Shown in pieces: positions 42,286 to 51,260 of a stretch of DNA of 64,000 bases. The translations under genes were made by a program, and so were the position numbers. The first letter of the stretch is position 1; each line of letters starts with the position of its first letter. The notes beneath the pieces are model-generated. The model saw nothing but the letters and a program-made list of their open reading frames with translations. It had not been told where the DNA came from and did not search any database. Origin of the DNA: Chryseobacterium taiwanense. GTDB taxonomy: Bacteria > Bacteroidota > Bacteroidia > Flavobacteriales > Weeksellaceae. The stretch spans positions 1 to 64,000 of the forward strand of contig NZ_JWTA01000015.1 of assembly GCF_000813825.1 (NCBI RefSeq), written 5' to 3'.

Positions 42286-42788
42286 ACTTTTTGTTTGATT
42301 TTAAATATTAATGCATAAATAACTATAAATATAAACGAAATTATACTTGTTACCAATACATTAAGTAATATTTCAAAAAATCTACTCAACTTGAAGAATT
42401 CAATATACTGTACTAAAAGCTGATGTAAAAAGATACTAGAGAACAAAAACAGCAAAAACTGCGCCCATTGAAGAGACTGGAAAGAAAAAAAGTCTGTAGA
42501 TGTATCTGTAGACGTTCTGAAAATCAAAGTTCTGAAATAGGCAATCAAGGTTGTTGCAAATGCATTAATACCTCCTGAATACAAGAGAATATCAATGGAT
42601 AGACCTATTAAAAAACTTAAAGCTAAGAACTGAAATTTATTTCTAAAAAAAGGATAGAACATGACAAACACGGGATACAAAACCGGAGTATATTTACCGA
42701 ACAGCGTAATTCTGTTCAATACAAAAATTTGTAATGCAACCAGAAAAATCATGATCAATATATCCGTAAATAGTGTTCTGCTAATCAT
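42282..42788 (-). CDS. mreD: Rod-shape-determining protein MreD
   Basis: A 168-residue inner-membrane protein with five or so hydrophobic segments, placed between mreC and mrdA and overlapping both by a few bases. Sequence alone is weakly conserved in this family; the operon position makes the identification firm. It links MreC and the synthases to MreB. Confidence 0.88.
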   Translation of the reverse strand: MISRTLFTDILIMIFLVALQIFVLNRITLFGKYTPVLYPVFVMFYPFFRNKFQFLALSFLIGLSIDILLYSGGINAFATTLIAYFRTLIFRTSTDTSTDFFSFQSLQWAQFLLFLFSSIFLHQLLVQYIEFFKLSRFFEILLNVLVTSIISFIFIVIYALIFKIKQKV

Positions 42789-43635
42789 TTTCTTTTTTTA
42801 TTACAGCTTGCATGGTATCCTGAATTTTTTGCACTTCTGCTTTTTTCAGGTTTTTGATCACATATACTTTACTCAATGCTCCCATTTTCTCGCTTAGTTC
42901 AACCGAAATATCCCAGAATCCTGTTTTATGATCCACAGAATATCCGGCAATGGTTCCTATCATTACCCCTTTTGGAAAGATTGCAGATTTTCCATCTGTA
43001 ACTACAGAATCTCCAATTTTTAAAGCAACGTATTTCGGAATATCAGCAAGATGCATGACACGGGAATTATCTCCGTTCCATGACAAAGTACCAAAGTACC
43101 CTGAGTTTTTAAGGGCAGCATTAATTCTAATTTTATTAACACTTAAAACAGACTGAACTAAAGCATAGCTATCGGTAGAATTAATGACAATACCTGCAAT
43201 TCCTTTAGGAGCCATCACTCCCATTTGAGGATATACCCCATCTCGTCGTCCTCTGTTTATGGTAAAGTAATTATTCCTTCTATTGATGCTGTTGAAAACG
43301 ATCTCACCATCTACGAAGGTATAAATCTGTCCGCCACCCAATGTATCATGAACTTTTCTGAAAAGAGGATTCTTTGTGCCTTGTTTTCCGTAAAGCTCCA
43401 TCATTAAAGCTTTGTTTTGGGCCACAAGATCTTCATTGGTCTGTTTTAATTTAAGGTACGAAACTCCTTCATCGATATATCCGGAAACCCAAGAATTCAA
43501 TGCAGCAGACTGTCCCGCAATCCAAGATCGTTGCATTGCGTTTTTAGAAAATATCAGAACCAGAGCAATAATTTGCAGAAATATAAAGAAGACAAAAAGA
43601 GCATTCTTTGAAAATAATCTCAGCAAAAATCCCAT
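42781..43635 (-). CDS. mreC: Rod-shape-determining protein MreC
   Basis: A 284-residue protein with one N-terminal span (ALFVFFIFLQIIALVLIF), a coiled-coil stretch (YLKLKQTNEDLVAQNKALMM) and a periplasmic double beta-barrel domain (ANRG-like INRGRRDGVYPQMGVMAPKG). It is the scaffold of the elongasome in the periplasm. It follows mreB with a 27-bp gap. Confidence 0.93.
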   Translation of the reverse strand: MGFLLRLFSKNALFVFFIFLQIIALVLIFSKNAMQRSWIAGQSAALNSWVSGYIDEGVSYLKLKQTNEDLVAQNKALMMELYGKQGTKNPLFRKVHDTLGGGQIYTFVDGEIVFNSINRRNNYFTINRGRRDGVYPQMGVMAPKGIAGIVINSTDSYALVQSVLSVNKIRINAALKNSGYFGTLSWNGDNSRVMHLADIPKYVALKIGDSVVTDGKSAIFPKGVMIGTIAGYSVDHKTGFWDISVELSEKMGALSKVYVIKNLKKAEVQKIQDTMQAVIKKEND

Positions 43636-43662
43636 TCAGATGTGTTCGTAAAAAGGTTAGAA

Positions 43663-44688
43663 TTATTTTATTAAGAAATTGAATTTATCCATATTCTTAA
43701 GTGCAATACCGGTTCCACGAACAACTGCTCTCAACGGATCTTCAGCTACAAATACAGGAAGACCTGTCTTTTTGTGTAGTCTGTCCGCAAGACCTCTCAA
43801 TAATGCACCACCTCCTGCAAGATAAATACCTGTTTTGTAAATATCAGCTGCCAATTCCGGAGGAGTCAAAGAAAGAGTTTCCATTACAGAATCTTCAATT
43901 CTGATAATAGACTTATCCAAAGCACGGGCAATTTCTTTATAGCCCACCATAATTTCTTTTGGCTTACCTGTGATAAGGTCTCTACCTTGTACCGGGATAT
44001 CATCAATATCAACTTCTAAATCTTCCACTGCAGAACCTACTTCGATTTTAATTCTCTCAGCTGTTCTTTCTCCAATGTAAAGATTATGATGTGTTCTTAA
44101 GTAATAAGCAATATCATTTGTAAATACATCACCTGCAATTTTCACAGATTTATCACAAACGATACCTCCTAAAGCAACGACAGCAATTTCTGTAGTACCA
44201 CCACCTATATCGATAATCATATTACCTTCAGGCTTCTGAACGTCGATCCCAACTCCGATTGCCGCAGCCATTGGTTCGTAAATCAAACGTACTTCTTTAG
44301 CATTTACTTTCTGAGCAGAATCTCTTACCGCTCTTTTTTCAACCTCTGTAATTCCGGAAGGGATACAGATTACAATTCTCAACGCTGGTTGAATAAATTT
44401 ACCTTTAATTCCAGGAATTTTTTTGATAAATTCTTTAATCATATGCTCAGAAGCATGAAAATCTGCGATAACTCCATCTTTCAACGGACGAATCGTCTTA
44501 ATATCTTCGTGAGTTTTCCCCTGCATATGTTTTGCTTGCTCTCCTACAGCTATAGGCCTACCCGTAGAACGTTCAATTGCTACAATTGACGGCTGATCTA
44601 TAACAATTTTATTATTATGGATGATAAGGGTATTAGCTGTACCAAGGTCTATCGCAATTTCTTGCGTAAACATATCGAATAAACTCAT
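43663..44688 (-). CDS. mreB: Actin-like cytoskeletal protein MreB
   Basis: A 341-residue actin-fold ATPase. Nucleotide-binding motifs are IDLGTANTLI, MIIDIGGGTTEIAV and GIYLAGGGALLRG. It forms membrane-associated filaments that orient wall synthesis. First gene of mreB-mreC-mreD-mrdA-rodA, behind a -7 box at 44720-44727. Confidence 0.96.
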   Translation of the reverse strand: MSLFDMFTQEIAIDLGTANTLIIHNNKIVIDQPSIVAIERSTGRPIAVGEQAKHMQGKTHEDIKTIRPLKDGVIADFHASEHMIKEFIKKIPGIKGKFIQPALRIVICIPSGITEVEKRAVRDSAQKVNAKEVRLIYEPMAAAIGVGIDVQKPEGNMIIDIGGGTTEIAVVALGGIVCDKSVKIAGDVFTNDIAYYLRTHHNLYIGERTAERIKIEVGSAVEDLEVDIDDIPVQGRDLITGKPKEIMVGYKEIARALDKSIIRIEDSVMETLSLTPPELAADIYKTGIYLAGGGALLRGLADRLHKKTGLPVFVAEDPLRAVVRGTGIALKNMDKFNFLIK

Positions 44689-44719
44689 ATTTTACTTCTG
44701 ATTTTTTTTTAAAGATTTA

Positions 44720-44727
44720 CAAAGATA
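44720..44727 (-). promoter_or_regulatory. -7 box (TATCTTTG) of the mre operon
   Basis: Minus-strand TATCTTTG 32 bp before mreB. The remaining 383-bp gap to hemA (44689-45071) is A/T rich and shows no gene or RNA. Confidence 0.55.
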
Positions 44728-45055
44728 TAAATTTAACACTACCAAAGACATTCCAAAAGCATATAATTTGGTTAAAATTTTATTAAATTTTCTAACCGCT
44801 TATTAACTTTTACGTTAGATGTTTACGAACTTTGAATTAAACCAGATTTAAGATCTTTTGTAGTCATAAAGGGACAATACGAAAGTTGCAAGCATTTAAC
44901 ATAATACATATCCAAAGTTAAAATACCATGATAAGTCTTAAAACTTTTAACATTCTAATTTAAAGCTTTTAATCTATAACCACAGGTAGCAACGAAATAG
45001 TTTTTTACGATAATTATCATATACACTTTCAGAGTATCATTAATTAAAAAAAACG

Positions 45056-45063
45056 TAAATTTG
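45056..45063 (+). promoter_or_regulatory. -7 box (TAAATTTG) of hemA, very close to the start codon
   Basis: TAAATTTG ends 8 bp before the ATG at 45072, so the transcript would have a leader of only a few bases or none. Confidence 0.5.
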
Positions 45064-45071
45064 CTGCGCTT

Positions 45072-46346
45072 ATGTTACAGTATTCCAATATCCATCAAAC
45101 AGCGAATTTCTCGGTACTTTCCATTAGCTTTGAAAAGGCCGATGTAGAAACCAGAGGGAAGTTTGCCTTCTTTGATGAAAACATCAAAAACTTTGTTACC
45201 CGAATTCATGACGAGAACTTAGGGGATGCATTTGTGGTATCTACCTGTAACAGAACCGAAATCTATACAACTTCACCTAATTATCTTTTAATCGCTGAAG
45301 AATATTGCAAAACCATTGGTGTAAACCTGATGGATTTCTTACAATTTGCCAATATTTTAACTAAAGAAGAGGCGTTAACCCACTTATTCAGAGTGGCAGC
45401 AGGTCTGGAAAGCCAGATCATCGGTGATTTTGAAATTATCGGGCAAATAAAAAAGGCATACAATCGATTTAAAAAGGAAAGACAAAATTCCAATCCTTTT
45501 TTAGAAAGAGCAATCAATTCTGCGATTCAGATTTCTAAAAGAATCAAAAACGAAACGGGAATTTCTAACGGAGCCGCTTCCGTTTCTTATGCAGCAGTTC
45601 ATTATATTTTAAACAGCCAGAAAAGAATTGCAGAAAAAAACATTTTGCTTTTAGGAGTTGGTGAAATTGGACAAAACACGGTTGAGAATCTGGTGAAACA
45701 TGTTTATCAGCCTAAAATTAAAATTGCCAATAGAACTCAGGAAACAGCAGCAAAAATTTCTGAAAAATATAATATTCCTCATATTGATTATGCTGATTTT
45801 GATAAAGAACTAAGCGGAACCGATATTTTGATCGTTGCAACCGGAGCAAGACATCCCATCGTTAACAAATCTCATTTCCCGAACGGAAAGGAAACTTTGG
45901 TAATCGACCTTTCTATTCCAAACAACGTGGATAAAAACGTAATGGAAAATGAAAATGTGACGTTGATTGATGTTGATGAACTTTCAAAACAAATTCAGGA
46001 AACCATTCAGCAAAGAGAAAAAGAAGTTCCAAAAGCCGAAGGTATTATCAAAGATCTGACAAAAGATTTCCTTGAATGGGAGAAAAAAAGAAAGCTTGCT
46101 CCCAATATTCATCATTTCAAAGCGGTTTTAAAAAACATGGAACGCAACGAAATGCACAATTTTTACAGAAAAAATAAATACATAAACATCACGGACATGG
46201 AACTTTCCGACAAAATGATTCAGAAAATCACCAACCGTTTTGCAAAATATATTATCGACAACCCGTTAAAAGCCGAAGAAATTAGTAAATTAATGCACGA
46301 AATATTAGTTGAACAACCAAACAACGAATTCAATGAAAAGCATTAG
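45072..46346 (+). CDS. hemA: Glutamyl-tRNA reductase
   Basis: First enzyme of the C5 haem pathway: reduces glutamyl-tRNA to glutamate-1-semialdehyde with NADPH. The active-site cysteine is in VVSTCNRTEIYT (about residue 60), the tRNA/dimer region in RVAAGLESQIIGDFEIIGQI, and the Rossmann motif in LLLGVGEIGQNTV. 424 residues is normal. Overlaps hemC. Confidence 0.95.
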   Translation: MLQYSNIHQTANFSVLSISFEKADVETRGKFAFFDENIKNFVTRIHDENLGDAFVVSTCNRTEIYTTSPNYLLIAEEYCKTIGVNLMDFLQFANILTKEEALTHLFRVAAGLESQIIGDFEIIGQIKKAYNRFKKERQNSNPFLERAINSAIQISKRIKNETGISNGAASVSYAAVHYILNSQKRIAEKNILLLGVGEIGQNTVENLVKHVYQPKIKIANRTQETAAKISEKYNIPHIDYADFDKELSGTDILIVATGARHPIVNKSHFPNGKETLVIDLSIPNNVDKNVMENENVTLIDVDELSKQIQETIQQREKEVPKAEGIIKDLTKDFLEWEKKRKLAPNIHHFKAVLKNMERNEMHNFYRKNKYINITDMELSDKMIQKITNRFAKYIIDNPLKAEEISKLMHEILVEQPNNEFNEKH

Positions 46347-47241
46347 AATCGGAACCAGAAACTCCGCCCTTGCTCTTTGGCAGGCAAGAGAAGTTGCGAG
46401 GCATCTTCAAAACAATAATTATTTAACGGAAATTGTTCCTATCGTCTCTTCAGGTGATAAAAACCTGACCCAGCCTCTTTATTCTTTAGGAATCACCGGT
46501 GTTTTCACCAGAGATCTTGATGTCGCATTATTAAATGACGAGATCGATATTGCCGTGCATTCTCTAAAAGATGTTCCCACTCAATTGCCTCAAAACATTA
46601 AGATGATTGCTTATCTGGAAAGAGACTTCCCACAAGACGTTTTGATCAGAAAGGAAACTGCTAGAAATAAAGAATTCCACGAACTGAAACTGGCAACAAG
46701 CAGCTTGAGAAGAAGAGCTTTCTGGCTAAAGAACTTCCCAAATGCAGAGTTTTCCGATATCCGTGGAAATATTCAAACCCGTCTTCAGAAATTGGAAGAG
46801 GGAGATTTTGATGCAACCATTTTATCATTAGCCGGAATCAAGAGAATGAAAATGGACATCGATTATGAAATGCTACCATTTTTAATCCCTGCTCCATCAC
46901 AAGGTGTAATTTCTGTAGCCGGACATTCTGATAAAAAAGAAATTAATGAAGTTCTGAAATCCATCAATCATACTCCCACTCAGATTTGTGTAGAAATGGA
47001 AAGAAATTTCCTAAGCACATTGGAAGGAGGCTGTACAGCTCCAATCGGAGCCTTTGCAGAGATTTTTGAAGACCAGATCCGTTTTAAGGCAGCACTTTGT
47101 TCTTTAGACGGTAAAAACTGTATCGCAACAGACGAAAGCTTTGTATACAGCGAAGGAATCAACTTTGGAGAAAAGTTTGCAAAAGTAGTTCTTGAAAACG
47201 GAGGAAAAGAGCTTATGACGGAAATAAAAAGTCAAATTTAA
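46333..47241 (+). CDS. hemC: Hydroxymethylbilane synthase (porphobilinogen deaminase)
   Basis: Joins four porphobilinogens into hydroxymethylbilane. The cofactor-carrying cysteine is in LEGGCTAPIGAF, and IRIGTRNSALALWQAREVA is the conserved start. I take ATG 46333, which gives this start, rather than the in-frame TTG at 46309. The gene overlaps hemA by 14 bp, implying translational coupling. Confidence 0.96.
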   Translation: MKSIRIGTRNSALALWQAREVARHLQNNNYLTEIVPIVSSGDKNLTQPLYSLGITGVFTRDLDVALLNDEIDIAVHSLKDVPTQLPQNIKMIAYLERDFPQDVLIRKETARNKEFHELKLATSSLRRRAFWLKNFPNAEFSDIRGNIQTRLQKLEEGDFDATILSLAGIKRMKMDIDYEMLPFLIPAPSQGVISVAGHSDKKEINEVLKSINHTPTQICVEMERNFLSTLEGGCTAPIGAFAEIFEDQIRFKAALCSLDGKNCIATDESFVYSEGINFGEKFAKVVLENGGKELMTEIKSQI

Positions 47242-47263
47242 TTGATCTTAAATTTCCAGAGTA

Positions 47264-47845
47264 ATGAGAAAGTATTTCACTATCCTTATCATTATATGTT
47301 GTGTTTTTATTTCAAAAGCACAAGCTCAGTTTGCTTATAAATTATCTGATGCAGCTTTAGGACTTACTAAAGACCGAGTAACTTACGATCCTGCTTATTT
47401 TACGATAAAATATCCGAACGGCGACGTTCCTTCGGATAAAGGAGTCTGCACTGATGTTGTGATCAGAGCCTATCGAAAATTGGGCATTGATCTTCAGAAA
47501 GAAGTACATGAAGATATGGCGAAAAATTTTTCAAAATATCCGAAAACATGGGGTTTGAAAAAACCGGACACCAATATTGATCACCGAAGAGTTCCGAACT
47601 TACGAGTATTCTTTGCCAAATTCGGTAAATCGAAATCCATAGAGGCAAAACCGGAACTGTATGTTCCCGGAGATATTGTAACGTGGATTTTACCCGGAAA
47701 TTTAACCCACATCGGAATTGTTGTCAATAAAAAATCAGCAGACGGAAAAAGGTATTTAATTGTACACAATATCGGAGGAGGACAGGTTATTGAAGACTGT
47801 TTATTCAAATTTACCATTACCGGACATTATCAGTATCAGAAATAA
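47264..47845 (+). CDS. DUF1287-type NlpC/P60-like secreted protein
   Basis: A 193-residue exported protein (signal ending KAQAQFA). The body matches the DUF1287 group, a relative of NlpC/P60 peptidases: GVCTDVVIRAYRKLGIDLQK holds the candidate nucleophile cysteine, LTHIGIVVNKK the first histidine and LIVHNIGGGQV the second. It probably cleaves peptidoglycan. It is placed 22 bp after hemC and 5 bp before an amidase gene, inside the haem operon. Confidence 0.85.
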   Translation: MRKYFTILIIICCVFISKAQAQFAYKLSDAALGLTKDRVTYDPAYFTIKYPNGDVPSDKGVCTDVVIRAYRKLGIDLQKEVHEDMAKNFSKYPKTWGLKKPDTNIDHRRVPNLRVFFAKFGKSKSIEAKPELYVPGDIVTWILPGNLTHIGIVVNKKSADGKRYLIVHNIGGGQVIEDCLFKFTITGHYQYQK

Positions 47846-47850
47846 AGGCT

Positions 47851-48507
47851 ATGAAGAAGATTATTTGTTTTTTGTTTGTACTGATGATAGGTTTTGTAAT
47901 GGGACAAAAAAACGAACCGAAAATAATTCATAAACCCATTAATTATTCTGAGGAAAGAGTTCGTTTAAGTTTGGAATATCTAAAAGAGCATCATGGATTG
48001 GTTCAAAAAACACCCACTATAGTTCCTAAAATTATCGTTCTTCATTATACAGCAGGCGGAACTGTAGAAAGTAATTTCAAATATTTTAATAAAAACACTC
48101 TTGAAAGCGGAAGAAGTACTTTAAAGAAACAAAGTACACTAAATGTTTCTTCACAGTTTATCATAGATCGTGACGGAACCATTTATCAGTTAATGGAGCC
48201 GACTCAATTTGCAAGACACACCATTGGATTAAATTACTGCGCAATCGGAGTTGAAAATATCGGAAGTAAAAAAGAACCGCTTACCGAAAAACAAGTTGTA
48301 GCAAATGCACATTTGGTAAGGTATTTAACTCAGAAATATAACATTGAATATCTGATTGGCCATTCTGAATATGGTGTTTTCAGAAACTCAAAACTCTGGA
48401 AAGAATCTGATCCTAATTATTTCACAGGAAAAGAAGATCCTGGAAAAGACTTTATGAACAAGGTGAGACTTCAGGTCGCCGATTTACATTTAAAAGATAA
48501 GCCTTAA
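47851..48507 (+). CDS. N-acetylmuramoyl-L-alanine amidase (Amidase_2 type)
   Basis: A 218-residue exported zinc amidase (signal IICFLFVLMIGFVMGQ). Zinc ligands are in IIVLHYTAGG and QFARHTIGLNYCAIGVENIG; LIGHSEYG holds the third region. It removes stem peptides from muramic acid in the periplasm. Its stop codon overlaps the hemD start (TAATG), so a cell-wall gene is tightly coupled to haem synthesis here. Confidence 0.9.
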   Translation: MKKIICFLFVLMIGFVMGQKNEPKIIHKPINYSEERVRLSLEYLKEHHGLVQKTPTIVPKIIVLHYTAGGTVESNFKYFNKNTLESGRSTLKKQSTLNVSSQFIIDRDGTIYQLMEPTQFARHTIGLNYCAIGVENIGSKKEPLTEKQVVANAHLVRYLTQKYNIEYLIGHSEYGVFRNSKLWKESDPNYFTGKEDPGKDFMNKVRLQVADLHLKDKP

Positions 48508-49190
48508 TGAAGATTTTATTTACCAAAAACATAGACCCATCTATTATATCCAAAGAATTAGGAGAGGATATTTCGGTCGACTGTGTTGAGGTAATTAAAA
48601 CAAATTCACTGCAAATAATTCCATTTGATCTGAAAGATTATTCACTGATCTTTACGAGTTCTAAAGGAGTCAGCTCTTTTTTTAAAAGCGGCTTTAAACC
48701 CAACGAAGATTTCACCGCGAAGAATTACAATAAGATCTATTGTGTCGGCGAAAAAACAAAACGGGAAGTAAGAAAGAACGGTTTCGGAACTTTTAAAGTG
48801 CTAAAAAATGCCGATACGCTTTCAAAATTTATCATCACCCATTGTCAGCATGAAAAATTTTTGCATTTCTGCGGAAACATCGCATTGGACGTGCTTGATG
48901 AAAATCTTCCTCTACAAAACATAAGCTATAAAAAAATCACGGTTTACAATACCGAAGAACTCAATCCTTTAATAACTGAAAAATATCATGTTAACGTATT
49001 TTTTAGTCCGAGTGGAGTTCGTAGTTTTGCAAATCGAAATTCCTTTGATGATACTACTCTGGTTTCTATTGGCGAAACAACTGCTAATGAACTGAGAAAG
49101 TATACTTCAAAACCGATTTTAGTTTCTGAAGGAAATAATCTGATGTCTGTTTTGAAATTAATAAAAAAGGAAATTCTAAACAAAAATTGA
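48507..49190 (+). CDS. hemD: Uroporphyrinogen-III synthase
   Basis: Closes and inverts ring D of hydroxymethylbilane. HemD is poorly conserved, but the bilobal pattern is present: LIFTSSKGVSSFF in lobe one, NVFFSPSGVRSF and LVSIGETTANELRK in lobe two. The length of 227 and the position between hemC and hemE support it. Confidence 0.88.
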   Translation: MKILFTKNIDPSIISKELGEDISVDCVEVIKTNSLQIIPFDLKDYSLIFTSSKGVSSFFKSGFKPNEDFTAKNYNKIYCVGEKTKREVRKNGFGTFKVLKNADTLSKFIITHCQHEKFLHFCGNIALDVLDENLPLQNISYKKITVYNTEELNPLITEKYHVNVFFSPSGVRSFANRNSFDDTTLVSIGETTANELRKYTSKPILVSEGNNLMSVLKLIKKEILNKN

Positions 49191-49234
49191 TATATTATAA
49201 TTGTCACTTGTGGCAATGCTAGTCTAATAAAATT

Positions 49235-50272
49235 ATGATTAAAAACGATCTATACCTAAAAGCACTTCGCGGAGAAACCGTAGAAAGACCTCCAGTTTGG
49301 ATGATGAGACAAGCGGGAAGATATTTACCGGAATTCATTGCACTGCGTGATCAATATGACTTCTTCACAAGATGTCAGACTCCTGAATTGGCTTCTGAAA
49401 TCACCGTTCAGCCGATCAGAAGATTTCCGTTGGATGCGGCGATTTTGTTTTCTGATATTTTGGTAGTTCCACAGGCAATGGGAATTGATTTTAAGATGAA
49501 GGAATCTATTGGGCCATGGTTGGATACTCCGATCAGAACAATGGAACAGGTTCAGAATGTTGTGGTTCCTGATGTGAATGATACTTTAGGATACGTTTTT
49601 GATGCCATTGAACTTACTTTGCAAAAATTAGACAATGAAATTCCATTGATCGGTTTTGCAGGTTCTCCTTGGACGATTCTTTGCTACTGCGTGGAAGGAA
49701 AAGGAAGTAAGGCTTTTGATATTGCTAAATCTTTCTGTTTCCAACAACCGGAAGCGGCTCATTTATTACTTCAGAAAATTACAGATACTACCATTGCTTA
49801 TCTGAAAAGAAAAGTAGAAAAGGGGGTTTCTGCGGTTCAAGTTTTCGATTCTTGGGGAGGAATGCTTTCTCCTGCTGATTATCAGGAATTCTCTTGGAAA
49901 TATATCAACCAAATTGTTGAAGCTTTAAGCCCTTTAACTCACGTTGTTGTTTTTGGAAAAGGATGCTGGTTTGCCCTGGAAGATATGGTGCAGTCTCCTG
50001 TTTCAGCTTTAGGTGTTGACTGGACGATCAAGCCTGAATTTGCAAGAACATTAACGAATCATACGATGACGCTTCAGGGTAATTTTGATCCTGCAAGATT
50101 ACATTCTACGCCTGAAACGATCAAGAAGATGGTGACTGAAATGATCAACCGTTTCGGAAAAGACAGATATATTGCGAATTTAGGACACGGAATTTTACCT
50201 AATGTCCCGGTAGAAAATGCAGAAGCGTTTATCAGAGCGGTGGTGGATTGGAAACCAACAACTCAGTTTTAA
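49235..50272 (+). CDS. hemE: Uroporphyrinogen decarboxylase
   Basis: Decarboxylates uroporphyrinogen III to coproporphyrinogen III. Signature [16 protein letters not shown] at the start, the [14 protein letters not shown] segment with the catalytic aspartate, and GNFDPARL / [16 protein letters not shown] near the end. 345 residues. Ends the haem cluster. Confidence 0.96.
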   Translation: MIKNDLYLKALRGETVERPPVWMMRQAGRYLPEFIALRDQYDFFTRCQTPELASEITVQPIRRFPLDAAILFSDILVVPQAMGIDFKMKESIGPWLDTPIRTMEQVQNVVVPDVNDTLGYVFDAIELTLQKLDNEIPLIGFAGSPWTILCYCVEGKGSKAFDIAKSFCFQQPEAAHLLLQKITDTTIAYLKRKVEKGVSAVQVFDSWGGMLSPADYQEFSWKYINQIVEALSPLTHVVVFGKGCWFALEDMVQSPVSALGVDWTIKPEFARTLTNHTMTLQGNFDPARLHSTPETIKKMVTEMINRFGKDRYIANLGHGILPNVPVENAEAFIRAVVDWKPTTQF

Positions 50273-50273
50273 T

Positions 50274-50310
50274 TCTCGCAGATTTCACAGATAACGCAGA
50301 TTTTTACTGT
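50274..50310. repeat. Dispersed CGCAGATTT-type repeat, copy 4
   Basis: CTCGCAGATTTCACAGATAA then CGCAGATTTTT, directly after the hemE stop codon. Same family as 31859, 32436 and 38931. Confidence 0.6.
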
Positions 50311-50314
50311 ATGT

Positions 50315-50392
50315 TTGTCATTCCGTAGGAATCTAAGTTCAGTTATTAAAAATATATTTAAATGCGTTGTCGAGATTCCTACGGAATGACAA
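50315..50392. repeat. Palindromic CATTCCG element
   Basis: TTGTCATTCCGTAGGAATCT (50315-50334) and its exact inverse (50373-50392) enclose 38 bp. One arm recurs at 34553-34572 and a related element lies at 54941-55018. The structure is that of a miniature or REP-like dispersed element. Confidence 0.8.
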
Positions 50393-50415
50393 GCTTTAAG
50401 TTTAAATAAAATATA

Positions 50416-50444
50416 AATCCCCTTTCAAGTACTGAAAGGGGATT
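50416..50444. terminator. Bidirectional terminator hemE / nitroreductase
   Basis: AATCCCCTTTC (50416-50426) pairs perfectly with GAAAGGGGATT (50434-50444) and is followed by TTTTT. Confidence 0.9.
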
Positions 50445-50472
50445 TTTTATTAATAAAAAATCAATTAAATAA

Positions 50473-51105
50473 TTAGTTGACTTCCGTAATAAAATCTTCT
50501 TTTGATTTTCTAACTTTCGTAAGGTTTACCAACCAATCGCTTGAAGCATCTCTGTAACCTATCGGCAATAATAGAACACTTTTAAGCCCTTTTTCTTTTA
50601 AATTTAATATTTCATCCACCGCTTCAGGAGAAAAGCCTTCCATCGGCGTAGAATCTACCTCTTCGAACGCTGCAGCGATAATTGCTGCTCCGAAAGAAAT
50701 ATAAGCCTGCTTTGAGGCATGCGTAAAGTTTTCTTCAGCAGATCTTTGCGGGTATGTTCCCAACAGCATTTGTCTGTAATTTTCCCAACCTTCGTTTTTA
50801 AAACCTCTGATATCATTTGTCAGATCAAACATTTTGTTGATTCTTTCCTCTGTATAAGTATCCCAAGCTGCGAAAACCAAAAGATGTGAACAATCTGTGA
50901 TCTGTGGCTGATTCCAAGCGTGAGGTTTAATCTGTTCTTTGATCTCCTGATTGGTAACAACGATGATTTCAAAAGGCTGAAGTCCGCTTGATGTAGGCGC
51001 TAATCTTGCTGCTTCTAATATTTTATCCACTTTTTCCTGTGGTACTTTTTGACCGTTCATTGCTTTGGTAGCAAATCTCCAGTTCAGTTTTTCAATTAAT
51101 TCCAT
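50473..51105 (-). CDS. Nitroreductase-family NAD(P)H oxidoreductase
   Basis: A 210-residue FMN enzyme of the NfsB/YdgI group. WRFATKAMNGQKVPQEKVD is the conserved FMN-binding start, and ARLAPTSSGLQPFEIIVV is the flavin-phosphate region; GFSPEAVDEIL matches the C-terminal half. It reduces nitroaromatics or quinones with NAD(P)H; the true substrate is unknown. A -7 box TACTTTTG lies at 51125-51132. Confidence 0.92.
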   Translation of the reverse strand: MELIEKLNWRFATKAMNGQKVPQEKVDKILEAARLAPTSSGLQPFEIIVVTNQEIKEQIKPHAWNQPQITDCSHLLVFAAWDTYTEERINKMFDLTNDIRGFKNEGWENYRQMLLGTYPQRSAEENFTHASKQAYISFGAAIIAAAFEEVDSTPMEGFSPEAVDEILNLKEKGLKSVLLLPIGYRDASSDWLVNLTKVRKSKEDFITEVN

Positions 51106-51124
51106 AGATTAAATTTTGACCTAA

Positions 51125-51132
51125 CAAAAGTA
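51125..51132 (-). promoter_or_regulatory. -7 box (TACTTTTG) of the nitroreductase gene
   Basis: Minus-strand match to TAnnTTTG, 20 bp before the start codon. Confidence 0.5.
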
Positions 51133-51231
51133 CTCCATGTACTACAATTCTGATACAAGGTTTTTTAAATTTGATCTATTGTTAACATCTATTCTTTATG
51201 TTGAATTCAAATAACTTTATATAAAAAGAAA

Positions 51232-51255
51232 AAAGCTCCCATTTTCAGGAGCTTT
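51232..51255 (-). terminator. Terminator of the T9SS cargo gene
   Basis: AAAGCTCC (51232-51239) pairs with GGAGCTTT (51248-51255), with a T run on the minus-strand side. Confidence 0.8.
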
Positions 51256-51260
51256 ATCAA

